Source: UBA6176 sp032119375
GTDB lineage: Bacteria > Verrucomicrobiota > Verrucomicrobiia > Limisphaerales > UBA9464
DNA length: 64,000 nt
Direction: 5' to 3'
Assembly (NCBI GenBank): GCA_964430505.1
Contig: CAYSGH010000001.1
Span: 62,001-126,000, forward strand
Positions within the stretch are counted from its first letter, which is position 1, and each line of letters opens with the position of its first letter. Below, piece by piece: positions 39,184 through 48,360 of the stretch. The translations under genes and the position numbers were made by a program. Below the pieces are notes generated by a model. It made no database searches. It was given only the letters and a program-made list of their open reading frames with translations, and was not told the DNA's origin.

Positions 39184-41892
39184 TCAGGCCTTGGCAACGA
39201 GCTGCCGGAGGACGAACGGCAGGATCCCGCCATGCTGGTAGTATTCGATCTCGATGGGCGTATCGATGCGGCAACGCACCGGCACGTCGAGCACGGACCC
39301 GTCCTTGCGCGTGACGCGGAGGACCAGGTCCTGCTGAGGCTTCAACGAAGCCCCGAGGCCCACGACGTCGTAGGACTCGCCGCCATCGAGGCCCAAGGAC
39401 TGAGCCGTCGTGCCCTCCTTGAACTGGAGCGGCAACACGCCCATGCCGACGAGGTTGGATCGATGAATCCGCTCGAAGCTCTGGGCCACGACCGCACGGA
39501 CGCCGAGGAGCGCCGTGCCCTTGGCAGCCCAATCGCGGCTCGAGCCCGTGCCGTATTCCTGCCCGGCAAGAATCACCAGCGGCGTGCCGCGCTTGCGGTA
39601 TTCCACCGCCGCGTCGTAGATGGCCAGCTTGCTGCCCTCGGGTTGCAGCAACGTGTTGCCGCCCTCGTCGCCGCCCAGCATCAGGTTCTTGATTCGGACG
39701 TTGGCGAACGTGCCGCGCGTCATCACGCGGTCGTTGCCCCGTCGGCTGCCATAGCTGTTGAAGTCCTCGAGGGCGACCTGGTTCTCCACCAGGTAACGAC
39801 CGGCCGGGGACGACTTCTTGATCGAGCCAGCCGGCGAGATGTGGTCGGTCGTCACCGAGTCGCCGAAGATGCCCAGCGCCCGAGCACCTCGAATCTCGCC
39901 GGTCGATCCCGGCTGGAGGGAAAAGTCCGCGAAGAAGGGCGGCTCCTGGATGTACGTGGACGCCGTGTCCCACGCATAGACGAGGCCCGGCGTCGCCGGA
40001 ATCTCGTTCCACTTGGGGTTTTGCGCCGCGAAGTCCGTGTACAAGCGGCGGAAAATCTCGGGCTTCAGCGCCGATTGCATCGCCTCACGCACCTCGGCGA
40101 GCGTCGGCCAGATGTCGGCGAGGTACACCGGCACGGCGTCCTTGCCGATGCCGATGGGCTCGCAGGTCATGTCGATGTCCACCGTGCCAGCGAGCGCGAA
40201 CGCGACGACAAGCGGCGGTGACATCAGGAAGTTGGCCTTGATGGACTGGTGGACGCGCGCCTCGAAGTTGCGGTTGCCGGAGAGCACGGAGGCGGCCACG
40301 AGATCGTTCTTGACGACGGCCTCCTCCAGGGGCGCCGCAAGCGGGCCTGAGTTGCCAATGCACGTCGTGCAACCGTAGCCTACCACCTGGAATCCAAGTT
40401 GGTCGAGGTACGGCTGGAGCCCGGTCTTGGACAGGTAGTCGGAAACAACGCGCGAGCCCGGAGCCAATGACGACTTGACGGCGGGGTTCGGCCGGAGGCC
40501 CCTCTCCACGGCATTCTTGGCAAGCAATCCTGCCGCCAACATCACGCTGGGGTTCGATGTGTTGGTGCAGCTCGTGATGGCGGCAATGAGCACCGACCCA
40601 TGCCCCAGGCGCACCGATCCGCCCTCCAAGGCCACGTCCGCCCCCTTCGTCAGGAACTCTCCCCGGGCCTTGCCAAAGCCGTTGTCGGTCACAGGCCTGC
40701 CAAACGCTTGGAAAAACTCCCGCTTCATGTTGCCCAGCTCGATCCGGTCCTGGGGGCGCTTCGGCCCCGCAACGGACGGTTGCACGGTAGCCAAGTCCAG
40801 CTTCAGCACTTGCGAGTAGTCCACCTCACCCTCCTGCGGGATGCCCCACATTTCCTGCGCCTTGTAATAGTTCTCGTAGGCCACGCAATGGTCCTCCGGA
40901 CGGCCCGTGGCTCGCAGGTAGCTGACAGTCTCGCCGTCGATCGGGAAGAATCCCATCGTCGCGCCGTATTCCGGCGCCATGTTGGCGATCGTTGCCCGGT
41001 CCACCGCAGGCAGGGCCGCCGCGCCCGGGCCGAAGTATTCCACGAACTTGCCCACCACCTTGGCCTTGCGCAGAAGCTGCGTGAGGGTCAGCGCCAGGTC
41101 CGTTGCCGTCACTCCCTCGCGCAAGGCACCCGTCAAGTGAACCCCCACCACGTCCGGCGTCAGGAAGTACACCGGCTGCCCCAGCATCCCAGCCTCGGCC
41201 TCAATGCCGCCCACGCCCCACCCAACGATGCCCAGTCCGTTGATCATCGTCGTGTGCGAATCCGTGCCCACCAGCGTGTCAGGGTAGTACACGTCGCCTT
41301 GGTTGAGCACCCCCTTGGCCAAGTATTCGAGGTTGACCTGATGGACGATCCCGATGCCGGGAGGGACGACCTTGAAGGTATCGAAGGCCTGCATGCCCCA
41401 CTTGAGCAACTGGTAGCGCTCACGGTTGCGATGAAACTCCAGGTCGAGGTTGCGCCCCAACGCGTCCGCCGTGCCCGCAAAGTCCACCTGCACGGAATGG
41501 TCCACGACCAAGTCCACCGGCACCAAGGGCTCGATGATCTTCGGGTTTTTCCCCAGCCGCTGCACCGCAGAGCGCATCGCCGCCAAATCCACCAGCAGCG
41601 GCACGCCCGTGAAGTCCTGCAGCACGATGCGCGCCACCACGAAGGGAATCTCCGCCGTGCGCGCCTCAACAGGTTTCCACGCCGCCAACTCGCGCACGCT
41701 CGACTCCTGCACCTTCAGCCCGTCGCAGTTGCGCAAGACCGACTCCAACACCAGCCGGATGGACACGGGGAGCCTCCGGACTGGCAGGCCTAGGGCACGG
41801 CCCAACGCGGGGATGGAGCAAAGCCTGCCTTTCCGGCCGTCTCCAAGTTCAAAGGACTGAAGAGTACCAAGATAATCGTGAGGGGTGATCAT
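39184..41892 (-). CDS. acnA: Aconitate hydratase A
   Basis: Interconverts citrate and isocitrate in the TCA cycle; the apo-protein in this family can also bind RNA. The 902-residue product is the AcnA/IRP type. The [4Fe-4S] ligands are present in GCTTCIGNSGPL (first Cys pair around residue 507) and ITSCTNTSNPSVM (about 435). Substrate-contacting arginines are present in VMTRGTFANVRI and YGTGSSRDWAAKG. The swivel domain is complete at the C-terminus. The SDR gene begins 23 nt downstream on the same strand. The 548-nt region upstream contains no other gene on this strand that I can support. Confidence 0.96.
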   Translation of the reverse strand: MITPHDYLGTLQSFELGDGRKGRLCSIPALGRALGLPVRRLPVSIRLVLESVLRNCDGLKVQESSVRELAAWKPVEARTAEIPFVVARIVLQDFTGVPLLVDLAAMRSAVQRLGKNPKIIEPLVPVDLVVDHSVQVDFAGTADALGRNLDLEFHRNRERYQLLKWGMQAFDTFKVVPPGIGIVHQVNLEYLAKGVLNQGDVYYPDTLVGTDSHTTMINGLGIVGWGVGGIEAEAGMLGQPVYFLTPDVVGVHLTGALREGVTATDLALTLTQLLRKAKVVGKFVEYFGPGAAALPAVDRATIANMAPEYGATMGFFPIDGETVSYLRATGRPEDHCVAYENYYKAQEMWGIPQEGEVDYSQVLKLDLATVQPSVAGPKRPQDRIELGNMKREFFQAFGRPVTDNGFGKARGEFLTKGADVALEGGSVRLGHGSVLIAAITSCTNTSNPSVMLAAGLLAKNAVERGLRPNPAVKSSLAPGSRVVSDYLSKTGLQPYLDQLGFQVVGYGCTTCIGNSGPLAAPLEEAVVKNDLVAASVLSGNRNFEARVHQSIKANFLMSPPLVVAFALAGTVDIDMTCEPIGIGKDAVPVYLADIWPTLAEVREAMQSALKPEIFRRLYTDFAAQNPKWNEIPATPGLVYAWDTASTYIQEPPFFADFSLQPGSTGEIRGARALGIFGDSVTTDHISPAGSIKKSSPAGRYLVENQVALEDFNSYGSRRGNDRVMTRGTFANVRIKNLMLGGDEGGNTLLQPEGSKLAIYDAAVEYRKRGTPLVILAGQEYGTGSSRDWAAKGTALLGVRAVVAQSFERIHRSNLVGMGVLPLQFKEGTTAQSLGLDGGESYDVVGLGASLKPQQDLVLRVTRKDGSVLDVPVRCRIDTPIEIEYYQHGGILPFVLRQLVAKA

Positions 41893-42440
41893 GTGCTCGA
41901 AATGCTCCGAGATTTCCGGGACGAAGATGTACGCCTGTCCAAGTTTTCCAAGGCAGCGAGGCCATCGTGAAGAGACCCCGCAAGACCGTCAAGCGAGTGA
42001 CTTTCGCAAGGGGACTTCTAGCCAACTGGTGCCCGACAGAAAGGCGCCGGCCGCCATGGGTTTGCCGGGGTGGGACGGTCGGCAAGACCAACAACACGGC
42101 GGTCGGCGCCAAATTCTGCGGGTGCCCTTCGGCACCGATCCTTGCTCGCTAGCAACTGTTTGCAGCCACGAAGCGAGGGACCGGCCATGGTTACCCCCAC
42201 AAACTTGCACGATGGGCAGCGGGGCATTCCATGCCGGAATTAAGCTGCGCTCTGCCCTTCTTCCGACACCACGTGCTTAAGTCATGCCAAGTCATGAGAT
42301 GCCGATTCCTGCATCCCGGAAATGCATGGGAACCAGGCTGCTGGGACTGCTGGGCCATGGCCCGCCCAGCTTGAAGGCCATCGACAGGGCTTGCGTCTCG
42401 GAGGTCCGGAACGGCGCGAGGCGATGCAATGGGCTAATGG
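41893..42440. other. 548-nt intergenic region between acnA and the histidine kinase gene
   Basis: Divergent regulatory space. Short frames occur on both strands but none has family features. A direct repeat AAGTCATG is at 42279-42286 and 42289-42296, 144 nt upstream of the kinase start and a possible operator. I looked for a sigma-54 GG-N10-GC element before the kinase and found none convincing, and no clear promoter for acnA. Confidence 0.5.
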
Positions 42441-43877
42441 GTGACCAACGTGCGGCAAAAAATTGCCCAACGCCATGTCGCGATGTCGATGCCGACCCGC
42501 TTGCTCCACATCCCGGGGCCACGATACAAGCCAAGCATGTACCAGCGCGTGACGGCGTTTGTCATCGTGATCATGGGAGTCTTCACCGTGCTTGTATGGG
42601 CGGGTTGGATGGCATGGGACACGGCCGACCAAATCGCCTTCCAGCTGTCCAGGGACCGCCTGCAGACGCTTCGAATGGGAGATACGTTTGGAGCCGACAT
42701 CCATGAGTTGAGGTCGCATTTTCGTCGGTATGAGGCCACGCGCAACGAGGCCCACTGGGCGCAATTCTTGGAGGACGCGCGACGCATCGCGGACCGAATC
42801 CAAGATGAGGCGCACCTGGCGTCGGGCCATGAGGGTGCTGCAATAACCGCATTGAAGTCCGACCTCGACGAATACGTCGCGGCGTCCTCCAAGGTCCACG
42901 TTCAACTCCTGAGTGAGGCATCGCGGGATGATCTGGCGCGGACGTTGGCGGAACTGGGCGACATGGCCTCCGACATGGCCGCTGACCTGCGGCAAATCGT
43001 GTCTCTCCGGCAGAGGGTGCTGGAGGAAAACCTCGCGGCCGCCCGCTCTAGGTTCGCCCGGTTGGTGACGATTGCCGCTACCTCGTTTTGGCTCACCGTC
43101 GTGCTGATCATCGTGCTGGCAACCATCGTCTGGAGGGGATTGGTTCGCAGCCTGCAACGTCAATTGATTGCCAGCGAGGACGTGGCGCGACGAAGCGAGA
43201 AGCTTGCGTCGCTGGGCATCCTCGCCGCCGGCCTTGCCCATGAGGTCCGCAATCCGCTTACCGCCATCAAGGCGCGACTCTTCATCCAGCAACGAGGCCT
43301 TCCAGCGCACAGCCCAGCGTTGGAGGATGCGCGCATCATCGACCGCGAAATCAACCGCCTGGAAGGCATCGTGCGCACGGTGCTGGCGTTCGCTCGACCG
43401 ACGCCCCCGGAACCCGTCGAGGTCGATCCGGCGCAGGTGCTGGACCAAGTACGCCAACTCGTCCTTGCGGACTGTGCCAGGCAAGACATCAGGATTTCCT
43501 TGGAATGCGCCAGCCACTTGCCGTTTCGAGCGGATGCCGCCCAAGTCCACCAGGTGATCCTCAACCTCGTCCGGAATGCCGTCGAAGCCGTGGGCCAGGG
43601 AGGCAACATCCACCTCAGCGTGCGACAGGCCATGCGAAGGTTTGGCGACCGCTTGCGGCCCGGAGTGGTGATTCAAATCGAAGACGACGGCCCTGGCATT
43701 CCGCCCACGGTGCAGGAAAGACTCTTTGACCCGTTCTTCACCACCAAGCCCGAAGGCACAGGCTTGGGCCTCGCCATTTCTGCGCGGATCGTCGAAGGAA
43801 ACGGGGGCTTGCTAGAGTTTGCTTCCCAGGCCGGACGTGGGACGCTCTTTGCTGTGGTGTTTCCGGCAATTCCATGA
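42441..43877 (+). CDS. Sensor histidine kinase (NtrB-like)
   Basis: A 478-residue membrane kinase. Two transmembrane helices (about 36-58 and 209-231) bracket a helical periplasmic sensor of about 150 residues. After the second helix comes a dimerisation helix with AAGLAHEVRNPLTAIKARL (His267, the phospho-acceptor in HEVRNPL). The HATPase domain follows: N-box NLVRNAVEA, G1 EDDGPGIP, F-box FDPFFTTK and G2 EGTGLGLAI. The HEVRNPL form is typical of NtrB/ZraS-type kinases. The GTG start at 42441 is uncertain; ATGs at 42483, 42489 or 42537 are alternatives. Its stop overlaps the response regulator ATG (ATGA). Confidence 0.9.
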   Translation: MTNVRQKIAQRHVAMSMPTRLLHIPGPRYKPSMYQRVTAFVIVIMGVFTVLVWAGWMAWDTADQIAFQLSRDRLQTLRMGDTFGADIHELRSHFRRYEATRNEAHWAQFLEDARRIADRIQDEAHLASGHEGAAITALKSDLDEYVAASSKVHVQLLSEASRDDLARTLAELGDMASDMAADLRQIVSLRQRVLEENLAAARSRFARLVTIAATSFWLTVVLIIVLATIVWRGLVRSLQRQLIASEDVARRSEKLASLGILAAGLAHEVRNPLTAIKARLFIQQRGLPAHSPALEDARIIDREINRLEGIVRTVLAFARPTPPEPVEVDPAQVLDQVRQLVLADCARQDIRISLECASHLPFRADAAQVHQVILNLVRNAVEAVGQGGNIHLSVRQAMRRFGDRLRPGVVIQIEDDGPGIPPTVQERLFDPFFTTKPEGTGLGLAISARIVEGNGGLLEFASQAGRGTLFAVVFPAIP

Positions 43878-45283
43878 AATCGCCCTCCCATGTTTTGGTC
43901 ATCGAGGACGACACTTCCCTCGGGGATGCCTTGCACACGATTCTCGCGGGCGAGGGCTATCGCGTGTCCTCCTCGCGCCGGGGTGACGAGGGCTGCCGGA
44001 GGGCGGTTGACGACAATCCAGACCTCGTTGTCACCGACCTCCGGCTGCCGGGCATGGGTGGCCTCGACCTTATACGCAACGTCCGCGGCGCCCGGCCGAA
44101 CCTTCCCATCATCCTCATGACAGCCCATGGCTCCCCGGAGTCCGTCATCGAGTCCACCAAGGCAGGTGCCTTCGACTACCTGTGCAAGCCGTTCGAGATG
44201 AACGAGTTTCTCGCAGCGGTCCGCAGGTCCTTGCAACGCTGGCCTGAAGCCCAGTCCGGCATCGGTGACTTGGAGCCTTCTGTCGGCCTCGTCGGCCGAA
44301 GCCGGGCCATGCAGGCGCTCTACAAGGAAATCGGACGCTTGGCTCCACGCCCCGTCACCGTGCTGGTCCGCGGCGAGACTGGGACCGGCAAGGAGTTGGT
44401 CGCCCGGGCCCTCCATCATTACTCCAGCCGGGACTCAAAGCCTTTCGTCGCCGTCAATTGCGCCGCGCTCTCCGAGTCGCTGCTGGAAAGCGAGCTGTTT
44501 GGACACGAGCGAGGCTCGTTCACAGGCGCCGTCGAGAAACGCATCGGCCGATTTGAACAGGCCGCTGACGGAACGTTGTTCCTCGACGAAATCGGTGAAC
44601 TCACGCCGTCCACGCAAGCCAAACTCCTTCGCGTCCTCCAAGAAGGCACCTTCGAGCGCGTCGGAGGCAGGCAGGTGATCCAAGGCCGCGCAAGAGTGGT
44701 GGCAGCAACCCATTTGGACATCGAGTCAGCCATCGCAGCCCGCTCGTTCCGTGAGGATCTGTATTATCGGCTGAACCAATCGACCGTCTTTGTTCCTCCG
44801 CTTCGGGACCGGACCGACGACATTCCCGACATCGCCCGTTACTTCGTCCAATTCCATGCGCCGCGGATGGGCGTGCCTGCCATCTCGTTGGATCAAGACG
44901 TCATCGCCACGCTTCAAGCCCATCTCTGGCCCGGCAACGTTCGTGAACTAGAAAACGTGGTGCGCCAAATCCTAATCAAGTCCAATGGCCAACGGCCGAG
45001 CCCGGCTGATGCCGCCGAGCTCCTGAGGATTAGCGCGCCCGCACAGTCGCCGAAGGGGCCAGGGCTGGATGCGCTGATTGACGCGACCCTCTCAGCGGCC
45101 GAACGAGGAGACCTTGCTGACGGCCACGCCCGAGTGGTGCGCATGGTAGAGTGTCGCCTGCTCGAGCAAGCCATGCGCCGTGCCGATGGCAACCAATCTC
45201 AGGTCGCTCGGTGGCTCGGTATTTCGCGTTTTACCCTTCGCGAAAAACTTCGCTCGCTCGGACTTCATCCGGGGGCCGATTGA
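43874..45283 (+). CDS. NtrC-family sigma-54-dependent response regulator
   Basis: A 469-residue regulator, cotranscribed and coupled with the kinase. The receiver domain (1-120) has acidic residues Glu11-Asp13, phospho-acceptor Asp55 in VTDLRLPGMGG and Lys in CKPFE. The AAA+ domain (about 140-375) has Walker A GETGTGKE, GSFTGA (normally GAFTGA, the sigma-54 contact loop), Walker B LFLDEIGEL and the Arg finger region. The C-terminal Fis-type helix-turn-helix (NQSQVARWLGISRFTLREKL) is complete. It should activate sigma-54 promoters in response to the adjacent kinase. The Ala-to-Ser change in the loop is seen in some functional members. Its 3' end overlaps the convergent radical SAM gene by 53 bp. 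Confidence 0.95.
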   Translation: MKSPSHVLVIEDDTSLGDALHTILAGEGYRVSSSRRGDEGCRRAVDDNPDLVVTDLRLPGMGGLDLIRNVRGARPNLPIILMTAHGSPESVIESTKAGAFDYLCKPFEMNEFLAAVRRSLQRWPEAQSGIGDLEPSVGLVGRSRAMQALYKEIGRLAPRPVTVLVRGETGTGKELVARALHHYSSRDSKPFVAVNCAALSESLLESELFGHERGSFTGAVEKRIGRFEQAADGTLFLDEIGELTPSTQAKLLRVLQEGTFERVGGRQVIQGRARVVAATHLDIESAIAARSFREDLYYRLNQSTVFVPPLRDRTDDIPDIARYFVQFHAPRMGVPAISLDQDVIATLQAHLWPGNVRELENVVRQILIKSNGQRPSPADAAELLRISAPAQSPKGPGLDALIDATLSAAERGDLADGHARVVRMVECRLLEQAMRRADGNQSQVARWLGISRFTLREKLRSLGLHPGAD

Positions 45284-46253
45284 TTCCTCCCCGGTTCAGC
45301 CTTGCCACTCGCTCCAGCATTGCCTCGACCGCAGGGTCCCGGGCGGCACGTCGCTCAAGGTCCCAAGTGTCCGCCATGACTCGTCCGGCACCCCTCTCTC
45401 GGCCATGAAGCACCGCTTGTTCAAGCCATTCGAGAGGACCTTCCTCCCAGTCTCCAGCAACACGAAGCCGCTCCATCGCCCCATTTCCACCTCGCGTCGG
45501 AATCACAACGACAGGGTCCGCGCCCGCGTCCAAGGCAAAGTCCACGCTGCGCAGCAACCATTCCAACGCCAGCTCACGCTTCACGAAAGGGGGACTCGTT
45601 AGAAGAAACATTCGCACTCCAACCCCCATTTCCTTCAGCCGGCCAGCCGCCTGGACAAAATCCACCGGTCTTGTTCGCTTGTTCAACCGTTCGTGGGCGA
45701 TCGGATGGATGGTTTCAAGCCCCATCGCCACCTCCAAGGTCACGCCCGTCGCAAGCAGCCGAAGGAAGGACCTAACCCGGTCCCCGATCAGCGCCGGATG
45801 GCTTTCCACCACCAGGCGGCTAATTCCACTGCAACGTTGCGCAATCCCGTCATAGCAAGAGGGTGGAATTGCACCCACGTCGAAGAACGACCCGGCATTG
45901 TAGAGCTTCACCCAATCCATGCGCCGCGTCTGCCGCGACGCCAAGGCCACGTCAAATTGGGCTAGGATATCACCAGCCCCCACGGGTTTGGACGATGCAC
46001 CCCGCCATAGATCGCACATCACGCACCGCCACGGGCACTCCCGGTTCGCCAGAAAAACGGTCAAGCCCGGAAGAATCGTCTTGCCACCCTGCCATTCCTC
46101 CTCCCAAAGAAAGGCTGTCGGCCCTCCCTCGATCCTTCCTGTCCCCCGCCGGATGGGCCGGGCGTCTAGAATCCACCGGGCCCGATCCGATGGCCGCTCC
46201 GGATAGGCAAAGGCCGGGTCTGATTGAGACCCGGCCTGTTGCAAGGAGGACAT
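45231..46253 (-). CDS. Radical SAM protein of unknown function
   Basis: A 340-residue radical SAM enzyme. The cluster motif is CPWRCVMCDLW (CxxxCxxC, near residues 73-80) in an ANRECPWRC context, and further conserved features include KLYNAGSFFD, VVESHPALIG and MGLETIHPIAHERLNKR. I recognise the family as one recurrent in PVC bacteria, loosely related to radical SAM proteins of RNA modification, but its reaction is unknown. The first 15 codons overlap an 11-bp perfect hairpin, and no other in-frame Met or GTG in the first 60 residues looks better. It follows rplW by 80 nt and shares its direction, so it may be read from the ribosomal promoter. Its 3' end overlaps the response regulator. Confidence 0.8.
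   Translation of the reverse strand: MSSLQQAGSQSDPAFAYPERPSDRARWILDARPIRRGTGRIEGGPTAFLWEEEWQGGKTILPGLTVFLANRECPWRCVMCDLWRGASSKPVGAGDILAQFDVALASRQTRRMDWVKLYNAGSFFDVGAIPPSCYDGIAQRCSGISRLVVESHPALIGDRVRSFLRLLATGVTLEVAMGLETIHPIAHERLNKRTRPVDFVQAAGRLKEMGVGVRMFLLTSPPFVKRELALEWLLRSVDFALDAGADPVVVIPTRGGNGAMERLRVAGDWEEGPLEWLEQAVLHGRERGAGRVMADTWDLERRAARDPAVEAMLERVARLNRGGINRPPDEVRASEVFREG
46211..46237 (-). terminator. 11-bp perfect hairpin inside the radical SAM gene start
   Basis: AGGCCGGGTCT (46211-46221) pairs perfectly with AGACCCGGCCT (46227-46237) around a 5-nt loop. On the minus strand it is followed by TTTGCC. It begins 16 nt after the A of the radical SAM ATG (46253). Terminator or attenuator of the ribosomal operon. 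Confidence 0.6.
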
Positions 46254-46333
46254 CTTGCGCCCCCAACGGTTAAAGCCTAGGGGATAGGCCGGCAGGAAAA
46301 CTACTTCCCGACGCCAGCACCGCCTTGGCCACG

Positions 46334-46615
46334 TCAGTTCAGGTCGATTTTCTCACCCTCCTTGAGAGTGACAATGGCCTTCTTCCAATCGCTCGTGCGT
46401 CCGGCCGCCGCCGTGTTTTGCCGTCGGGCCTTGCCCCGGACATTGAGCGTGTTGACCCGTTGGACCTTGACCTTGAAGAGCTCTTGGACGGCACGCTTGA
46501 TTTGCGGTGCCGAAGCGCGACGGTCGGCCACCACCGTGTACTGATTGTGCTTGTCTGCCTGCAGTGTGCTCTTCTCGGTGATTCGGATGGTCTTAATGAT
46601 GTCAAAAGATGTCAT
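46334..46615 (-). CDS. rplW: 50S ribosomal protein L23
   Basis: A 93-residue protein at the exit of the ribosomal tunnel, where SRP and trigger factor dock. It has the L23 features: IIKTIRITEKSTLQ at the N-terminus, VQELFKVKVQRVNTLNVRGKARR and a C-terminal KKAIVTLKEGEKID. The gene lies 14 nt after rplD. In nearly all bacteria rplB follows rplW; here it does not. Instead an 80-nt spacer and a hairpin lead to a radical SAM gene. Confidence 0.97.
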   Translation of the reverse strand: MTSFDIIKTIRITEKSTLQADKHNQYTVVADRRASAPQIKRAVQELFKVKVQRVNTLNVRGKARRQNTAAAGRTSDWKKAIVTLKEGEKIDLN

Positions 46616-46629
46616 GGAGCCAGTCCTGG

Positions 46630-47262
46630 TTAAGGTTTCTCCGCAAGCCGCTCTGAAAACCGAGCAAATGCATCCCGGCTAAAGACCAGCTTGTCATAAC
46701 GAAGGATTTCATACGTGTTAACCGTCGAGGCTTGGGCCAAGCCGACCCCGACGACGTTGCGCGCAGCCCTCTCAAAAGCGTCATCTGTCCCATCCAGGAC
46801 GAACAACACGGTTTGGCCTGCCAAACCAAGCTTGCCCTGTACCGCAACAAATTCCCTCGTCTTGGCTTGGGCCAGCTTCAGGTTGGAGACCACTTGCACG
46901 TCCCCAGCAGCCAACCGCTCGCTCACAGCCTTGCGCAGGGCTAGGCGCGCGACCTTCTTGTTCACCTTCTTCGAGAAATCCCGCGGCTTGGGACCGTGGA
47001 CCACGCCGCCGCCGCGCCACAATGGCGACCGGAAGGATCCAGCGCGCGCCCGGCCGGTGCCCTTCTGGCGCCATGGCTTCTTCCCCGTGCCCGCCACCTC
47101 GCCCATTGTTTTCGCCGATGCCGTTCCAGACCGCCGCCCTGCCATGAACGCCACCACCGTATCATGCACCGCTTGAGAGCCGCGGCCATTCGAGATCACC
47201 TCGAAGGAAACATCCAACTCGCCCGATGCATTGCCATTCAAGTCCCTGATAGAAAGCTTCAT
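46630..47262 (-). CDS. rplD: 50S ribosomal protein L4
   Basis: A 210-residue 23S rRNA-binding protein whose long loop lines the exit tunnel; in E. coli L4 also represses its own operon. The loop region GKKPWRQKGTGRARAGSFRSP and WRGGGVVHGPKPRDFSKKVNKK are clear. Lies 12 nt after rplC and 14 nt before rplW. Whether autogenous control exists here cannot be seen. Confidence 0.97.
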   Translation of the reverse strand: MKLSIRDLNGNASGELDVSFEVISNGRGSQAVHDTVVAFMAGRRSGTASAKTMGEVAGTGKKPWRQKGTGRARAGSFRSPLWRGGGVVHGPKPRDFSKKVNKKVARLALRKAVSERLAAGDVQVVSNLKLAQAKTREFVAVQGKLGLAGQTVLFVLDGTDDAFERAARNVVGVGLAQASTVNTYEILRYDKLVFSRDAFARFSERLAEKP

Positions 47263-47274
47263 CGTTGCATCTCC

Positions 47275-48009
47275 TTACTTCTTCTTGGCCGCAGCCTTCT
47301 TGTCTTCCTTCTTGCTCGCAGCGGCCTCCTTGGCCTTCTGTCGGGCGTCGTGGATTAGCTTGTGCCTACGACCATCCAGCGGGATCTTCTTGGAATCACG
47401 AACAACACAATAGTCGCCTTCGCTGCCCGGAAAGCTGCCGCGAATCAGAAGCACGTTGTCCTCGGGACGTACCTGAATGACCTCCAAATTCTGGGCCGTG
47501 CGACGAACAGCACCCATGTGACCGGGCATCTTTAGGCCGCGCCGGACCGTGCCTGGAAACAGGCGCTGTCCAATGGCACCAGAGCGACGATGCCATCCCT
47601 TGGCACCGTGTGTCATGTCGCCGCCGCGGAAAGCCCACCGTCCAACAACACCCTCAAAGCCGCGCCCCTTGGTGACGCCAATGCAGTCCACAAACTGGCC
47701 TACCGCAAACACATCGGGGCCGAGGATGTCGCCAGGGCTAACGGCCTTGCTGAAGTCGCGGAACTCACGGATGCGACGAACGGCCACGCCCTTGTGCTTC
47801 CGCACATGACCCAGAACCGCCTTGCTCAGCCGCTGCTCCAGCTGGTCATCGAAGCCGAGCTGGACCGCGTTGTACCCGTCGGATGCCGCAGTCTTCACCT
47901 GAAGCACCCGGTTTGGTCCAACCTGCACCACCGTCACAGGAGTCATCACGCCGTTGGCGTCATACACCCGCGTGTGGCCGATCTTTTTTCCTAAAAGTCC
48001 GATTGGCAT
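47275..48009 (-). CDS. rplC: 50S ribosomal protein L3
   Basis: A 244-residue protein near the peptidyl-transferase centre. It shows GLLGKKIGHTRVYD at the N-terminus, GRGFEGVVGRWAFRGGDMTHG with the methylated-Gln-region neighbourhood, and KMPGHMG. The last 30 residues are Lys/Ala-rich (AKKK end), longer than the E. coli protein (209). It follows rpsJ by 9 nt. Confidence 0.97.
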   Translation of the reverse strand: MPIGLLGKKIGHTRVYDANGVMTPVTVVQVGPNRVLQVKTAASDGYNAVQLGFDDQLEQRLSKAVLGHVRKHKGVAVRRIREFRDFSKAVSPGDILGPDVFAVGQFVDCIGVTKGRGFEGVVGRWAFRGGDMTHGAKGWHRRSGAIGQRLFPGTVRRGLKMPGHMGAVRRTAQNLEVIQVRPEDNVLLIRGSFPGSEGDYCVVRDSKKIPLDGRRHKLIHDARQKAKEAAASKKEDKKAAAKKK

Positions 48010-48018
48010 GGCTCCTCC

Positions 48019-48327
48019 TTAGATCTTGATGGTGATGTCCACGCCGGCCGGCAGGTTGAGCTTCTTGAGCTCGTCCACGGTCTTGGCAGTGGGGTCAAGT
48101 ATGTCTATCAACCTCTTGTGCGTGCGTTGCTCGAACGTTTCCTGTGACTTCTTGTCAGCGTGCGGGGAACGTCCAACGGTGACCCTCTCCACTGCGGTCG
48201 GGAGGGGGATGGGACCAGCCACGCGCGCACCGGATCGCTTGACCGTCTCGACGATGTCGCTCGCCGATGTGTCAATGACGCGGTGGTCGTAGGCCTTGAG
48301 ACGAATGCGAATGCGTTGTCCTGCCAT
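48019..48327 (-). CDS. rpsJ: 30S ribosomal protein S10
   Basis: A 102-residue protein; in addition to its ribosomal place it is NusE, the transcription antitermination partner of NusB. Features: IRIRLKAYDHRVIDTSASDIV at the N-terminus and PLPTAVERVTVGRSPH and SQETFEQRTHKRLIDI. It begins 33 nt after fusA. In most bacteria tuf lies in this gap; here there is none. Confidence 0.97.
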   Translation of the reverse strand: MAGQRIRIRLKAYDHRVIDTSASDIVETVKRSGARVAGPIPLPTAVERVTVGRSPHADKKSQETFEQRTHKRLIDILDPTAKTVDELKKLNLPAGVDITIKI

Positions 48328-48360
48328 ACAAAGAACAATTCTAAATTTCGGTTAGTGAAA

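Noticed and set aside
41893..42440. Sigma-54 promoter for the NtrC-type system
   Set aside because: One GG-N10-GC spacing occurs but its flanking bases fit TGGCAC and TTGC poorly.
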